From contig JASKMD010000031.1 in NCBI GenBank assembly GCA_030144725.1, positions 699,501 through 763,500 on the forward strand: a stretch of 64,000 bases of DNA. The letters run 5' to 3'. The stretch is from Haematococcus lacustris. Its lineage: Eukaryota; Chlorophyta; Chlorophyceae; Chlamydomonadales; Haematococcaceae. The notes under the pieces are model-generated. The model ran no database searches, was not told the origin of the DNA, and saw nothing but the letters and a program-made list of their open reading frames with translations. Positions 33,916 to 45,900 of this stretch are shown one piece after another; position 1 is the first letter of the stretch; every line of letters begins with the position of its first letter. The position numbers were made by a program, and so were the translations under genes.

Positions 33916-34816
33916 GTCACGAGTCGGCCTCGGCTTGCCTAAGAAGGCAATGGCCGGGACATGTCAGTCACATGCACTGTGCATGGGCGTGCAGTGGCCC
34001 CAATGGGATGCTGGGGCACATGGGTGGGAATGCGGCAGGCTGGCTGGGCGTGACGTCACGGACCACAGTTGCTGCATGGTGTTGCCTGTTTGGACTGGTT
34101 GGGGGACGCTTTCAGCTGGATAGGCAGTACTTATGCTACTAGGGATCGTCCCGAGAGAGAATAGCTGGCAGTGCACATGCGCCTGTTGCTGACATGCGGT
34201 AGAACTTAGCAGTTTTGTCTAGTCCGTGGGCCAAGGCACCAGAGCATGCGAGGTGCGGCACTTCTTGACCTGGCACCGGGAGCAGCTTGGAACAAGAACT
34301 CATGTTTCTCAGCGGTGGGTAGGAAGGCTCGGCTGTCATAGCTCGAGCTGTCATACCACTTGACGGGCGACTATTGCCCACTAGTGGTTCCTAGTATTTC
34401 CGCTAGTGGCCACTAGTGGTCCCTGGTGGTCCGGCTCAAATGGAGGCCCTAGTGAGGGACAAGGGGGCTGTAGCTGATGTTGTGTTCAAAATCATCAACC
34501 TTGTGCATCGTTGGGTTCAGAACACTTCCAAATATGTACTAGATTGGCTGAGGGGAGCCTGTGCACGAAAATGGTTCGTGAGCAGGTGCCCTTCCTCAAA
34601 AGACCTTTCTCAGAACAACCGATCAATGTAGTTCAACTGCCCTTCAGCTTTTATAACAGTTCGTGAATCTTACTTCTGAAGGCGACGTGGAGGGCACTCG
34701 CTACTGAACAAAACCGCGGCACAGCACACCACATGCATGCCGATACCGATACATGCATGCCGATACGTATGCCGATGCCGGATCGCCGGTGCCGCGTCGC
34801 TGCTGCCTGCGCCCTC
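33916..34816. other. Intergenic region after PI4K, with dispersed repeat copy
   Basis: No gene recognised. Positions 34383-34430 carry several ctagtggt units. Positions 34418-34475 match the repeat at 2683-2745. A short gcatgccgatac repeat lies at 34733-34770. Both copies of the dispersed repeat lie just beyond the 3' end of a host gene. Confidence 0.5.
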
Positions 34817-35300
34817 ATGTTCCTGCAGCTTTACACTCGCGAAGTCGCGGTGTTGCACGTGAACGCTTTCCGAGCCAGCGCGGACAGTGTCAGCGTCTGT
34901 TCGCGCAGCACCTTTGCCGAAGGAGACCTGCGGCTGCGGCTGGCGAACAGCGGCGAGACACGGAAGCAGATTCGCGGCTTGATTGCGGTGGGCAGGGATG
35001 CAGACGCAATGTCATTGTCCCTGCCATATGCCATTCTCTCGAGACACGCTGACCACCTGGCGGTGTCTGTGTAGCTGGATTAGAGTAAACCTCGGGCGAC
35101 CCACGACTGCCAAACTGAGACTGCAGACGACGTCTTGTCACAGCCCTGCACCGGGCACAAGGAGTGCATGGACATCTCGGAGCGACGGCCAGACGAGATG
35201 TACCGGCGGCTGTGGCGGCATGATGCGCGGCACCGAAGCACCCACGAGGAGTTGGTGGCGAGGGAGTGGTACGCAACGGGTTGTGGCCAAGCACAGCATC
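34817..35300 (+). CDS. Hypothetical small gene, unconfirmed
   Basis: Frame from ATG at 34817: LYTREVAVLHVNAFRASADS, then STFAEGDLRLRLANSGETRK and QIRGLIAVGR, before a stop near 35072. A possible second exon after the acceptor at about 35139 reads CMDISERRPDEMYRRLWRHD and STHEELVAREWYATG. Both look more protein-like than neighbouring frames, and the gene would converge with the 3' end of GTF3C5. I do not recognise a family, and no donor joining the parts could be fixed. The minus-strand frame here is Arg-rich and less convincing. Confidence 0.3.
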
Positions 35301-35436
35301 AGAGCAATAACTACAGCCCCTGTGGAGCAGGGCGGGCAAGTATCGTGACAAAGTTATGCTTCGCCGGTGCTCGCCAGTTCCAACGACGACCCGTCGCTTG
35401 CCAACGCACATCCCCGGGCTCTTTAATCCCTTCCGC

Positions 35437-38400
35437 TCATCCCAAGCCTGCCAACTCATCGCCATCGTCGTCCTCCGCGTCAAAACCCTCCTCACTGTCC
35501 TCACTCTCCTTGTCCTCCTCACTCTCCTCGCTCTCTTCCGAGGGAGCCCGTTCTGCATCGCCCTGCTCCGGGTCATCGTCGACCACCATGGCCTCCCCTC
35601 CGCGCGGTGCTGCAGTCTCGCGAAGGGGGTGCAAGCTCAGCCCCGCCGTGCCATCGAGCAACCGGTCCCACCCAGGCAACCCCGGCAAGCCAACCAGGCC
35701 CCGCCCTGCTTCCGCGACTCCCTCTTGCTCCTCATCTTCCTCATCCGCCGCATCGCCATCGCCATCATCGTCATCATCATCGGCCTCCAGCAAATCGTAT
35801 GCGTCCGCCTGCAGCACCTCCGGCAGCACTTAACCCCCAGAAGCAGCCGTGGCAGCACAACACGCTGGGGAACAGCAGCCATGGGCATCACTCTGGTCAG
35901 CCACCAGAGCCACAGCACCTCTGTGTTTCAAGCCACTGGGGTTCAGGCCACAGCCAGCCCTGCGAGGGCAGCTGTCTGCAGGATTGCCTCGAGCAATGCG
36001 CACCATGTGAGCACATGTGGGCCCTTTCCCCTGGCAGTGGCCTGGTCCTGCCCTGCAGCAACCTCCAGCTACAGGCCTTCCAGAGCCTTGAGCAGCCACT
36101 GAGATGTGTCACCCACGAACACATGGCTCACCTCCCACCAGTCTCCTACACCTACCTACTGTACCCCTCCCCCTCCCCCTCCCCCTCCCATAGCTACCCT
36201 TAACTACCCCTACCCCTAGCTACCCCTACCCCTCCTACCCCTACCCCTCCTACCCTACCCCTCCTACCCCTCCCCCTCCACAAACACATGGCTCACCTCC
36301 TACCCCTACCCTTACCCACCCACCCCTACCCCTGCCTGCCCCCTCTTGGACCCCACTAGCTCACCCACCTCATCCAGGGCTGAGCCAGCCGCCAGCAAGT
36401 CTTGAGCAGCCAGCCCCTCAGCAACCTGACGCAGCAGCCCTGGCTGGGGAGCACCCAGGGCCAGATGTGCCGCCGGCCCCCCCCCTGGTGCAGCGGGGGG
36501 TGACGGCTGCCCAGGCCCCACTGCTGCCGCTGGCTGTGTGAAGGCTATGGAGGCGACTGCTGCTGCTGCTGCTCGTGCTGCTGCAGCTTGCCTGGTTGTG
36601 CCCACTGCTGCTGCTGCTGGTGCTGCTGCCGCTGGCAGACCCACTGGATCACACTCCATGGATTGAGCCCCCGCCCCCACCCCCCCTGCCCCTGCTGCTG
36701 TCCCCCCCTCCGCCCCTGTCAGTCTGCTGGCCCCACCTACGTCCGTCAGCTCCCCCCCAGGTGGGGCCTGCCCCACCCCCTGCCCCTCCCCCTCCCTGCT
36801 GTCCCTCCCCCCCTTCCTGCCTGTCCTCCCCCGCCCCCGCCCCAGCCTGCCCCTGCCCTGCCCTGTCGCCCCCCCCACCCCCACCCCACCCTCCGCCGCC
36901 CCACCCCACTGAACCTCCCCAGGCATGGGGGAGGTGTCCTCCCCTGCACCACCACCACCCCCAGGCTGAGCCACGTCCGCAGCCCCCGCCTCACCTTCCC
37001 TGCCCATCACACCCCCCTCAGTGTGACCGCCACCAACCTGCCCCGCACCCACCACCGCCCCTGCCTCCACCCCGTCCTCCAGACCCTCCATGGGAGCCTT
37101 GTCTGCAGCAGCAGCAGCAGCAGCAGGGGCCCCGGCGCCCCTCCCCCTGCCTCTCCCCCTCCCCAGCCCCCCCCCCTTGCCTTTGCGCCCCTTCCCCCTT
37201 CCCCCCCCCCCATCCCCTGCTGCTTCCATAACAGCCAGTCCCCCCACAACCCCCGCCGCTGCCTGCTTCTGCTCTTTTCGTAAGGCGGCTGCTGCGGCTG
37301 CAGCCTCAGCCTCAGCGGCCGTCTGCTGCTGGGCAATGAGGGCCAGGAAGCGCTGGGCCACGCAGGACTGCACAGCGGCAAGCTCGGCCGCAGTCAGCCA
37401 GCCGGACGCCTCGGAGCAGCGGGGGGGCGGCCAGGGGGCGGGGGAGGGGGGGCCAGCCAGCACCAGGCGCACGCGGTCGTCGTCCAGGTCGCACAGCTGC
37501 AGCAGGGTGGTGCGGTGCGGGGGAAGGGCCTGAAACCTGAGGCAGCAGGCCAGGGGGAAGGGCCGGGGGGGGGGGGGGGGGGCAGCACGCGGGTGAGGAG
37601 GGGCAGGGTGGAGAGGGTCCTGATGGGGCAGAAAGTGCAGGCTGGGGCTGGAGCTGCAGATGAGGCGGTGGGGCTGCAGAGCTGGAGCAATTGATAGATC
37701 TGAAGCTGGGCATTGGCCACAGTGGGGGGTGGGGGTGTTAGTGCACAGCGCACTGCCACCAGGCTAGCCACTGGGTGCCCCTGCGTATGGGTTGCAGGTG
37801 GTGGCCTGGTGGCCTGCTGGGTGCTGTGCTGCTCACAAGGTTACCGCTGGGCCCAGGGTGCCACAGCAGCAACGTCAGGGTCGGGTCAGGTGCGGCTGTG
37901 GGGCTGTGTGATTTTATTTGCAACTGCCTGACAACCAAACTGAATCAAGGTCCAAATCAAATCACGTCCCAAACGGCGACCCGCCCTCCTTCCTCGTCTT
38001 TACCTCCTCCCTTCCCCCTCCTCCCCACCACACCTCACCTACCAGGCTCTACTGCATTCCCCTCCCTCCCCTCCCCTCCCCCTCCCCCTCCCTCCCCTCC
38101 CTCCGCTCCCTCCCCCCCCTGCCCCTCCCCCCTCCCACCCCCCTCACTTGCTGATGCTGGCCATGTCCAGCAGTGGGCCCCCAGGGGGGGCGGCAGGCTG
38201 TCCCCTGCCATCCCCTCCCCGCCCTCCCTCAGCTGCAAGGGGGGCTTGGGTGGCCGGTGGCAGTTGTGGCAGTTGTGGCAGGGAGCCTCTGGTCAAGCTC
38301 TGGTACCTGAGGGTGGCGGGGGGAGGCAGGCAGGTCAGGGGGGGTCAGGGCCCCAGGCCACCCTCCCTGGCCCTGTGGCAGCAGCAGCAGCAGCGCCACA

Positions 38401-40249
38401 GCCAGCAGACCCACTGCGGGTGACAGCTGATGCAATGCTGGTGCCGATACAGCCCACCAAGCTAGCCCATGAGGAGGGAGGGTAATCCATGTTAACAAAG
38501 TCGTAGCCATGCTGCCCCTGCTTCCCCCCTGCCTGCACCCTGCCTCCCCCCCCTGCACCCTGCTTACCAATCATGCCCCACACAACTACCCACTGCGACT
38601 GACCCCTGCTGCTGCTGCTGCCGCTGCTGCTGCCGCTGCTGCTGCCACTGCTGCTGCTGCTGCCGCTGCCTTACCAGTCATCCGGCAGTGTGTAGGTGAT
38701 TGCCTGGTAGCGCTTGCTGCTGGGGGTGAGCCTCGGGTCATACCCCTTGCGGATCAGGCAGCCTCTCCACGGCCCTGTAAGCACAACACCCAACAGGTGT
38801 GACCCACATTCCACCATTGTGTGATATCAGGTGATGCTTGAAAAAGCCAGCGGACAGCTACAGAAATGAGGTGGAGGCCTCCAGGTCCTGCTGCAGCTCA
38901 TGCTGATGCTTCCACATGATGATCTCTGTAAGCCAAAAGCTGCACAGCGCCATTGGCCCATATGCTGCCCCCCCTGCTACCCCTACCCCTGCTGGCCCCC
39001 CTGCTGGCCCCCCTGCTGCCCCCCCTGCTACCCCTACCCCTACTGCCCCCCCTGCTGCCCCTACCCCTGCTGCCCCCCCTGCTGCCCCTACCCCTGCTGC
39101 CCCCCCTGATGCCCCTACCCCTGCTGCCCCCCCTGATGCCCCTACCCCTGCTGCCCCCCCTGCTGCCCCTACCCCTGCTGCCCCCCCTGCTGCCCCTACC
39201 CCTGCTGCCCCCCCTGCTGCCCCTACCCCTGCATGGGCATCTGTTCCTGAGTGCCGCATGCTCGCACCGGTCTTCATCATGTAGGCCAGCTTGGCCAGCG
39301 CAGGCTGCAGGGTCAGCCCAGCCTGCCCCCTCGCCTCCCGCACCGCCTGCTCAAGCATCAGCGGCGTCCACACGGGGCGCTGCTCCAGCAGCTGAGCCAC
39401 GGCCAGCAGCAGGGCATGGCCTAGCACCTCCCTGGCAGATGGCCCGGGCTCAGGGGGCAGGTCACGGGGCTGGCTGACTTCTGGCATGGCGCCGTGGGGT
39501 GGGGCAGGTGGGGGGCCGGCAGCGGGGCCGGGTGGAGGGGCTGGAGGGGCTGGAGCTGGCGCTGGTGGCAGGGTAGGGGCCGGGGGGGCGGCTTCGACAT
39601 AAAAGCTGATGCAGGTGATGGGGAGGGCTGTGCTCTTGACGACTGCAGGTCGGCGGTTGACGATCGGGTAACAGGCAGCACATGATTCGCGCATGCGGGA
39701 CAGCACTTACTACAGTTGATGCACAGCATTTCTTCCTGCGCACTTACTGCGGTGCTGTCGGTAGCCGTAGTCGAAGGGCTGGTCTGACCGCGAGAATGTA
39801 GGCGGCAAGAGCAGCAGTGGCTCAGCCACGCCCGTTGGCTCAGCTTTCTCTGGCAAGTTCGTGGGAGGCGTGTTGCTGTAATCTCTGGTGGCGTAGTGCG
39901 TATCCAGGGGCACATACTGGTAGTCAGCTAAGCCTACAAACCTGAAAGTCGAGCCTACCCGCCCCACGACTCGGCAGCTGGCGGGCTCGTCGGGGTTAGA
40001 GCCCTTCCGGCGGCTAATGCGGAGAACCAGTGACTTGGCGGGTTTATGATCGCCAATGATGGGATGGCACAGTGGCTCGTCAGGCCTGAAGCTAAGCTGT
40101 AAGAATGAGCGTTCGGCGGTTGCATTGCCAATAGCCGACTCTCCGCCCAGCGTCTTAATGGCCGCCTGCACATTGCGGACATTCCCCGGATACTCAACAC
40201 TTGCTAGAACGGTGTCGGGCACCACCGCACAAACCACGCCGCCCTCCAT
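35437..40249 (-). CDS. General transcription factor 3C polypeptide 5 (TFIIIC Tau95-like)
   Basis: TFIIIC binds the A and B boxes of tRNA genes and recruits TFIIIB for RNA polymerase III; this subunit contacts the A box. Minus-strand exons: 40249-39748, 39705-39268, 38774-38675, 38306-38148, 37536-36369, 35808-35437. All phases agree, giving 912 aa against about 520 in human. The N-terminal dimerisation domain has [69 protein letters not shown]. The DNA-binding domain has EQRPVWTPLMLEQAV and GPWRGCLIRKGYDPR, then PPHRTTLLQLCDLDDDRVR. Residues 450-780 are an Ala/Gly/Pro-rich insert. The tail is strongly acidic (LLEADDDDDDGDGDAADEED and DSEEGFDAEDDDGDE), as in other Tau95 proteins. The start at 40249 is the first ATG in the conserved frame. 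Confidence 0.94.
37561..37582. repeat. Long G homopolymer in a GTF3C5 intron
   Basis: A G run of roughly 18-20 bases just outside the exon that ends at 37536. Its length is probably not reliable in this assembly. C-rich and CCCTCC tracts at 38060-38145 precede the next exon. Confidence 0.8.
38967..39232. repeat. 27-bp minisatellite in a GTF3C5 intron
   Basis: About ten copies of a ctacccctgctgcccc-type unit with a 27-bp period, preceded by shorter variants. It lies in the intron between the exons at 39705-39268 and 38774-38675. The unit is a multiple of three, so repeat frames stay open on both strands (Ala-Pro-Thr on one), but the adjoining donor and acceptor place it in an intron. Confidence 0.92.
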
Positions 40250-40380
40250 ACGCGCTCGCCAGCTTGCAGACCATTTCAAACGTCACGGTCACTTAGGATG
40301 ACGGGAAACTATGTCGCTGTGAGCTTGCGACCGCGCGCTGCCGACCCTCAGGTGACAAAGCTCACAGCCTGGTCGTGGCC
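40250..40380. promoter_or_regulatory. Short divergent promoter, GTF3C5 / lipocalin-like gene
   Basis: Only 131 bp separate the two start codons in a head-to-head pair, so transcription of both genes probably starts within this interval. No core motif was recognised. Inferred from gene layout only. Confidence 0.5.
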
Positions 40381-42817
40381 ATGTCGAAAACCAGGGCTCT
40401 GACGTCTTGGGGGTTGCGTGCGGTGCGCATCAGCGATGTGCGGAGCCTTCTTGACGTCTTCGGATCGCAGCGGCCGAGCACATTTGCGTTTGCGCAGCTG
40501 GCCTTGCGAACAAGGCCACAGGGCCGGCCAGGCGACCAGGGCGCCCCCTCCCAGCATCCGTGGCCCCCTTTGTGGCCATTGTGTGCTTCTGCGGCGCTTG
40601 CTGTGGGAGTGACTGCCAGCGCAGCAGACAGCAAACCTTCAGCCCAAGCTCAGCAAATGCACCAGCAGGCCACCGCCTGCACATCAGGCCAGGCGTCAAG
40701 CGACACCAGCGGTAGCTGTGGTGAGGCACTCCCACTGACAGTGGAGAGCCTGAAACCCTATGAAGGACGATGGCTCTTGGTGCGATTGACATGCTGCTTG
40801 CACTTGAGCCATGCTGGCCGTGCTAGCTGCAGACTGCTGCAGTCCAGCTCAACCCATACCCCAGCAGCTTTGGGTTGTCCAGAAGCACACTCTCTCCCTG
40901 TTCCGAGGGTCACACGCTCTAAGTCACTCAGCCGCAACCAGCTCTGGCCCAGCTCCACCATGCTGGGTCTTAACCAGGGTCACCTCCTGCACACCCTCCT
41001 CTGTCATTGCTCTCCACCTGCAGCTGCTCTGGCTGCAGACGTTGCGGGTGGCGGGCAGCATGGACGATTTCTTCCAGCTCCTAGAAGTGTCAACGTGGTT
41101 GCAATGGTTGGCCAGCCACGTGTCAGGCTACGATATCCAGGTCAGCTTGCATGAGCACCTCTCGTGACATAGCAAAAGACCATGCCGGGTCCGTCCACCT
41201 GCTTATCACACCTGCTCACTCCACCACTCACCACATCTGCTTGTTTAGGCACTGTCCTCCACAGTCAGCAGCGGCAGCAGCAGCCCATACACCTATCAGG
41301 TCAGGCCACACGCACAGCTCAAATAAACGCAACTTGCTGTCCCCAATGCTATGGCCGCATGTCACATTACAGTAGATTTGATATCAGTTGGGAGCTCCTG
41401 GCTCCTGGCTGGGACGACGCAGCTGCTATACATCGCGCAGCCTCATGCCACTCGTAGCGCACTACCCTACCATGTCAACTGTGCAGGTGGATGCTGAAAG
41501 AGGCATTCTCCGGCTGTCCATGTTGTCCCCCATCCCCTTCATCAAGGTGCATGCCACCACCACCCCTGCCCCCATGCTCTACAGACACTTGCAGAAGGAT
41601 CCCAGCATTGCAGGACATCCAAAGCCCCTACAGCGAGAGGTTAGCCAAGCATCCCAGTGGCCCAGCGGCTGGCTGCTTAAGCAGTGTTAGCCAGTCACCA
41701 TCATGCTCCACAAGTACCAGTACTACCACACCAACAGTAGACAGGGCACCCCAGCAGGTAGTTCACATGTCAGCTTGCATGGCCCTCCCTGGTCTTTACT
41801 GCATGGCATGTCCTGCCTGCCTGGGCTGGTTGCCTCTATTGTCACATGCCATGGCTGGATGTACAGCAGGCTGCACTAATGTAGAGGCAGAGACAGTCCA
41901 CCAACAACCATCACCCCGTCATGGCTGCAGCTCACTGAGATCTACCACTTGGATAGCTCGACCAGCACCAACAGGCGACGAGACTTCAGACCAGGTGTGT
42001 TTTGTTGGCTATTGCACAACTGCTGTTCCCAACAACCTCAGGGTCTAAAAACTGCTGGCCAGCGGCAGCATTGTTTGATGGTGTGTAAGTTGTCAAGGCA
42101 ACCGTCGCTACCATCAACCAAGAAGACTGGTACAATAGGACCCGGTTTGGCAGCAGTACAATGTTCCAAGCTTGTCGTGTTAATGCTGCAGTGCACCATT
42201 CCCACGCTTTACACCCAAAGAATACATGCGAGCCTGGGTAGCTGAGTACTGGCTGCAGCTGTCTTTACTCACTAGGTACCACTCAAGCGACCAACACCAC
42301 TCCAAAGCGTAGCATCAGCGTCAGCATGCAGCTGGGGTCTGGTAGTGCCTCTGACTACATGAGAGGTACAGGAGTCCATGTCGGTGTCATGTGTCTCATC
42401 TGTTTGCCATTCAGTCTCCGTCCACTCTGCGTTGTGCAAGCAGGTACTCAAGCTGGACGATTGCAAGTTTCACAAAACTGTTTGAAGATTCTCCTCGACT
42501 GGCCAGCTCCCGTCCCAGGCTATGCTGTCGACGAGCTCCGGATGACGAGTGAGGACACGCTGGTGATGACGAGCACCGCGCATCGACTGCCGCAAAGCGC
42601 ACCCACAGGTTCAGATGCAGCCATTACACCAGGTGAGTGGAACCCCGATGGGGCTTGGGTGTTTCGCGCAGTGATCACGATGCGAGTTCACATGAACAAG
42701 CTCGCCACGCATTGGAGGTTTCGCAATTCGCGATGCCCGCAGGCCGCGTTCCATCGGCAACTTTTAGAAGCCTGTACCGTCGCGACCCTCCCCGTCAGAG
42801 CACATGGTGGTGATTGA
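40381..42817 (+). CDS. Organelle-targeted lipocalin-like protein
   Basis: Exons: 40381-40779, 41039-41140, 41487-41546, 41595-41639, 41931-41994, 42444-42817; phases agree and give 347 aa. The first 90 residues are basic and Ala/Ser-rich (MSKTRALTSWGLRAVRISDV, LCASAALAVGVTASAA), consistent with a mitochondrial or plastid transit peptide. The mature part has SLKPYEGRWLL, then VAGSMDDFFQLLEVSTWLQW, VDAERGILRLSMLSPIPFIK, STNRRRDFRPG, GTQAGRLQVSQN and DELRMTSEDTLVMTSTAHRL. The order (PYEGxW, SxSMDDF, RRRDxRxG, then a late beta strand with T/S-rich end) fits a small lipid-binding, lipocalin-like family that I recall from plant and algal proteomes. The family call is from memory and ligand is unknown. 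A phase-compatible 30-codon exon at 42276-42365 could be included. Confidence 0.65.
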
Positions 42818-42975
42818 GGAGGTGCCGAGCCGGCTTTGCTGTGATCCTGTGACTCCCTGCGGCTAGCTGTCGGTTGAAACTGAGGGTCACACCCCACTTG
42901 TTCTCTTGCTGGTCCCAACCTTTGCGCAAGGGTCTAGGCAGTGCGTATCTCGCCCGAGGGGCATCGCTTCCTGCA

Positions 42976-45900
42976 ATGGCCGCTCCCTGTCGCCGGCCTT
43001 CCCTGGGCGACTGGGGCGGCGACAACGGCAGCTCCAGCGCGTGTAAGCGCCAGTGCGTGAACGGGATAAGCGAGCGACATAGCGGCTCGCAGGTCCAGTC
43101 AGCCTGCTGCATCACTTTTACGCGGTGCCAGTCTGAACTTCACCGTGAACTTCGTGGTTGCAGTTACACGATCTTCTTGCGCCCAAAATTCATTGCAGCT
43201 GTGGTGAGTGTGGTGGCGCGACTGGCGTCACAAGCAAAACCGGGATCAACACCCGGGACAAGGGCAGCTTTTTGACTTTATTTCGCAAGATGTTTCAGGC
43301 GGCGACAGCGTGACGAATGCTAGCGATGCTTCCTCTCAGCGAGCAGGCGCCGATAGCGATTCGCACAATTGCAACTCGACAACAAAGGCAAGATCCATCG
43401 CGAGTATCTAGTCATAACTATGCAGCACCATGAACGCCAAGTATCAGAGGCAGTGAGCAGCGGGTGGTTCATGCTTTGCTACAGATGTTTCCCAGGCAGC
43501 ACTGCAGAACACATCAGTGGCCACACCAACACCACCGCACCCCCGAACCTACTTTTGCCTGCAGCGTGTCGTCCTGGGTCAACTTTTACAAGCCCAATGC
43601 CATGCCCTCACACCAGACAAACGGCGGCTGCTCTTATGCTGGATGCTTGAGGTTGTCGAGGAGCTGGGACTCTGTCCAGAAACTCTCCACCTGGCAGTCA
43701 GCTACCTTGACAGGTGGGGTGGCTCCTCTGGTGTGCTCCAGAATACTAGCAGTGTGATGAACTTGGCACATCAGCACACCAGCACACCACCATACCGCTC
43801 CATAGCTCCACCTTGCTTTGAAGTGCTGACGGCTGACGGCGTAAGCGGTGTAAGCCACCTAACCTTGACCACCTGCCCACCCACCATGACTCCACGGAAG
43901 CCTGCTCCGTCAGCCGATGTAGCAGAACACATCTCCCCTACAACTAAGGGCTGGGTTATCTGTAACCTGGATTGGCTGTCCAGGCAAGTGTCAGACAAGC
44001 TGGCTCATCGCATGATAAGGGATCAGCGAAGACAACTTCTGAATCCTACAATCCACATTCATGGGATCATGTCGGCACAGCACAGTGTGCCAAGTTAGCA
44101 GCCCACCATCAGCCCATCAGCAGCACCTCCACCGTTTATGAGACAGCACAACTACTGCCCCACAGCACTGCACAGCATTGGCACAGGCCCCAGTGCGTAG
44201 TACTCTGTATAGGGGTGGGCGCAGTGGTGGTGTGTCTGTACATATGGGTGTGTCATCGACTGTCAAAGCCGGGTTCACCCGGCACCAGCAGTCAGCTAGC
44301 GTCAGCATTCAGCGCTCTCAAGATGCTTTGACAGCGCTCAGGCGGCTTAAAGGCTTTAAGCCACAAGGCTGCTCTCAGGCTGCACCCTATCCTGCTAAGC
44401 TGCCATGCCCTACACCTGCAATGTGTGCCTAGCTTGTTCATGGTCATCACCAGCAGCCACAGAAGCTGCATCCTATCCCTTGTGAGCTGCAAGTGAGGCT
44501 CTACACGCTACAAGGCTAAGCTACAAGGCTCTAGGCTGCATTGAATGCGCCCAGGCTGCAGGGCGGCTCATTGAATGTGGAAGCCTGGTTCTCCCAGCAC
44601 CTAGCCCGCCAGCCTCGCCACTCAACACCCAGGGGTACCCTGGCACCCTTCCCCATGCTTGCAAGTGTGACATTCCCGCCACAGGTTCGTGCGCCATAGA
44701 GGCTCCCAGACAGGCTACCCTGAGCTCCAGCTGCTGGGCACCTCATGCCTTTGGCTGGCTTGCAAGTATGAGGAGGTCCACACTCCGACAGCTTCAAAGG
44801 TGCGCTGGTGCAGGGCGGGGCCATGACGAAGAGGATGGCTGTCAGGCTAGCAGCACCACCCCACATGGGGTGCAGGGCCACACCACCTCTTCCTCCTCAC
44901 CACCATCTCTTTTCCACCTCTTCCTACTCCCACCCTCTTCCTACTCCCACCCTCCTCCTCCTCCTCCTCCTCCTCCTCCCACCTCCTTCTCCTCCTCCTC
45001 CTCCTTCTCCTCCTCTTTCTCGAGCTCTTCCTTCTCCTTCCTACCTCGTCCACCCCCTTCTCCCCATCCTCCTCTTATTGTCATGATGCCTCTGCCACCT
45101 CATAAATGCAGCAGCTGCACCCTACCCTGCTGAGCTGTCATGCCCTACACCTGTGATGTGTTCCTAGCTTGTTCATGTCCAACACAAGCAGCAGAGTGCA
45201 CCTGGCTTGCGCATGTTCATTGTGTGCTGTGCCTGCAGATGGTGGCCTTGACAGCCGGCAGCTGTTCCGTGCAGCAGCTGCTGGCCCAGGAGGTCAACCT
45301 GCTGCACTGCCTGGGCTGGGAACTCAGCCAGCCCACCTCCCTCGCATTCCTGCACCTCTACCTGCAAGCCTTGCAGGTCAGCACCCAGCCACTCAACTTC
45401 CTCCTCCTCACCATCTCGTTTCCACCTCTTCCTACTCCCACCCTCCTCCTCCTCTTCCTCCTCCTCCCGCCCTCCTCCTCCTCCTCCCATGCAGGTCAGC
45501 ACCCAGCCAGTCAACCCACAGCAAAGCCACAACAGCCAGCCGCTTTTGTGTTCGTTTCATTCAGCCAATCACAACCAGCCAGCCACAGACAGCTAGCAAG
45601 GCTGGTGTGCTGCCACAGCATGGTCTGGGGGCTACCCCATCGCCATTACACGGCCTGCAGCGCACCTCCCACCTGCACAGCCTACCCTTCACCTGCAGGC
45701 TGCAGGTCCAGGGGTGCGACCCTACTGGAGCAGGGAGCAGCACCTCTCACTGCCTTCCCAACACCACCTGCCCATGCTGCCATCGCTGCTGCCTGACCCC
45801 CCTGACCCCCCTGACCCCCCGTGACCCCCCTGACCCCCCCTGTCCCCCCTGACCTCCCCTGACCCCTGGCTGGCCTGATGTGCCCAGGGTGCTGCCGGGC

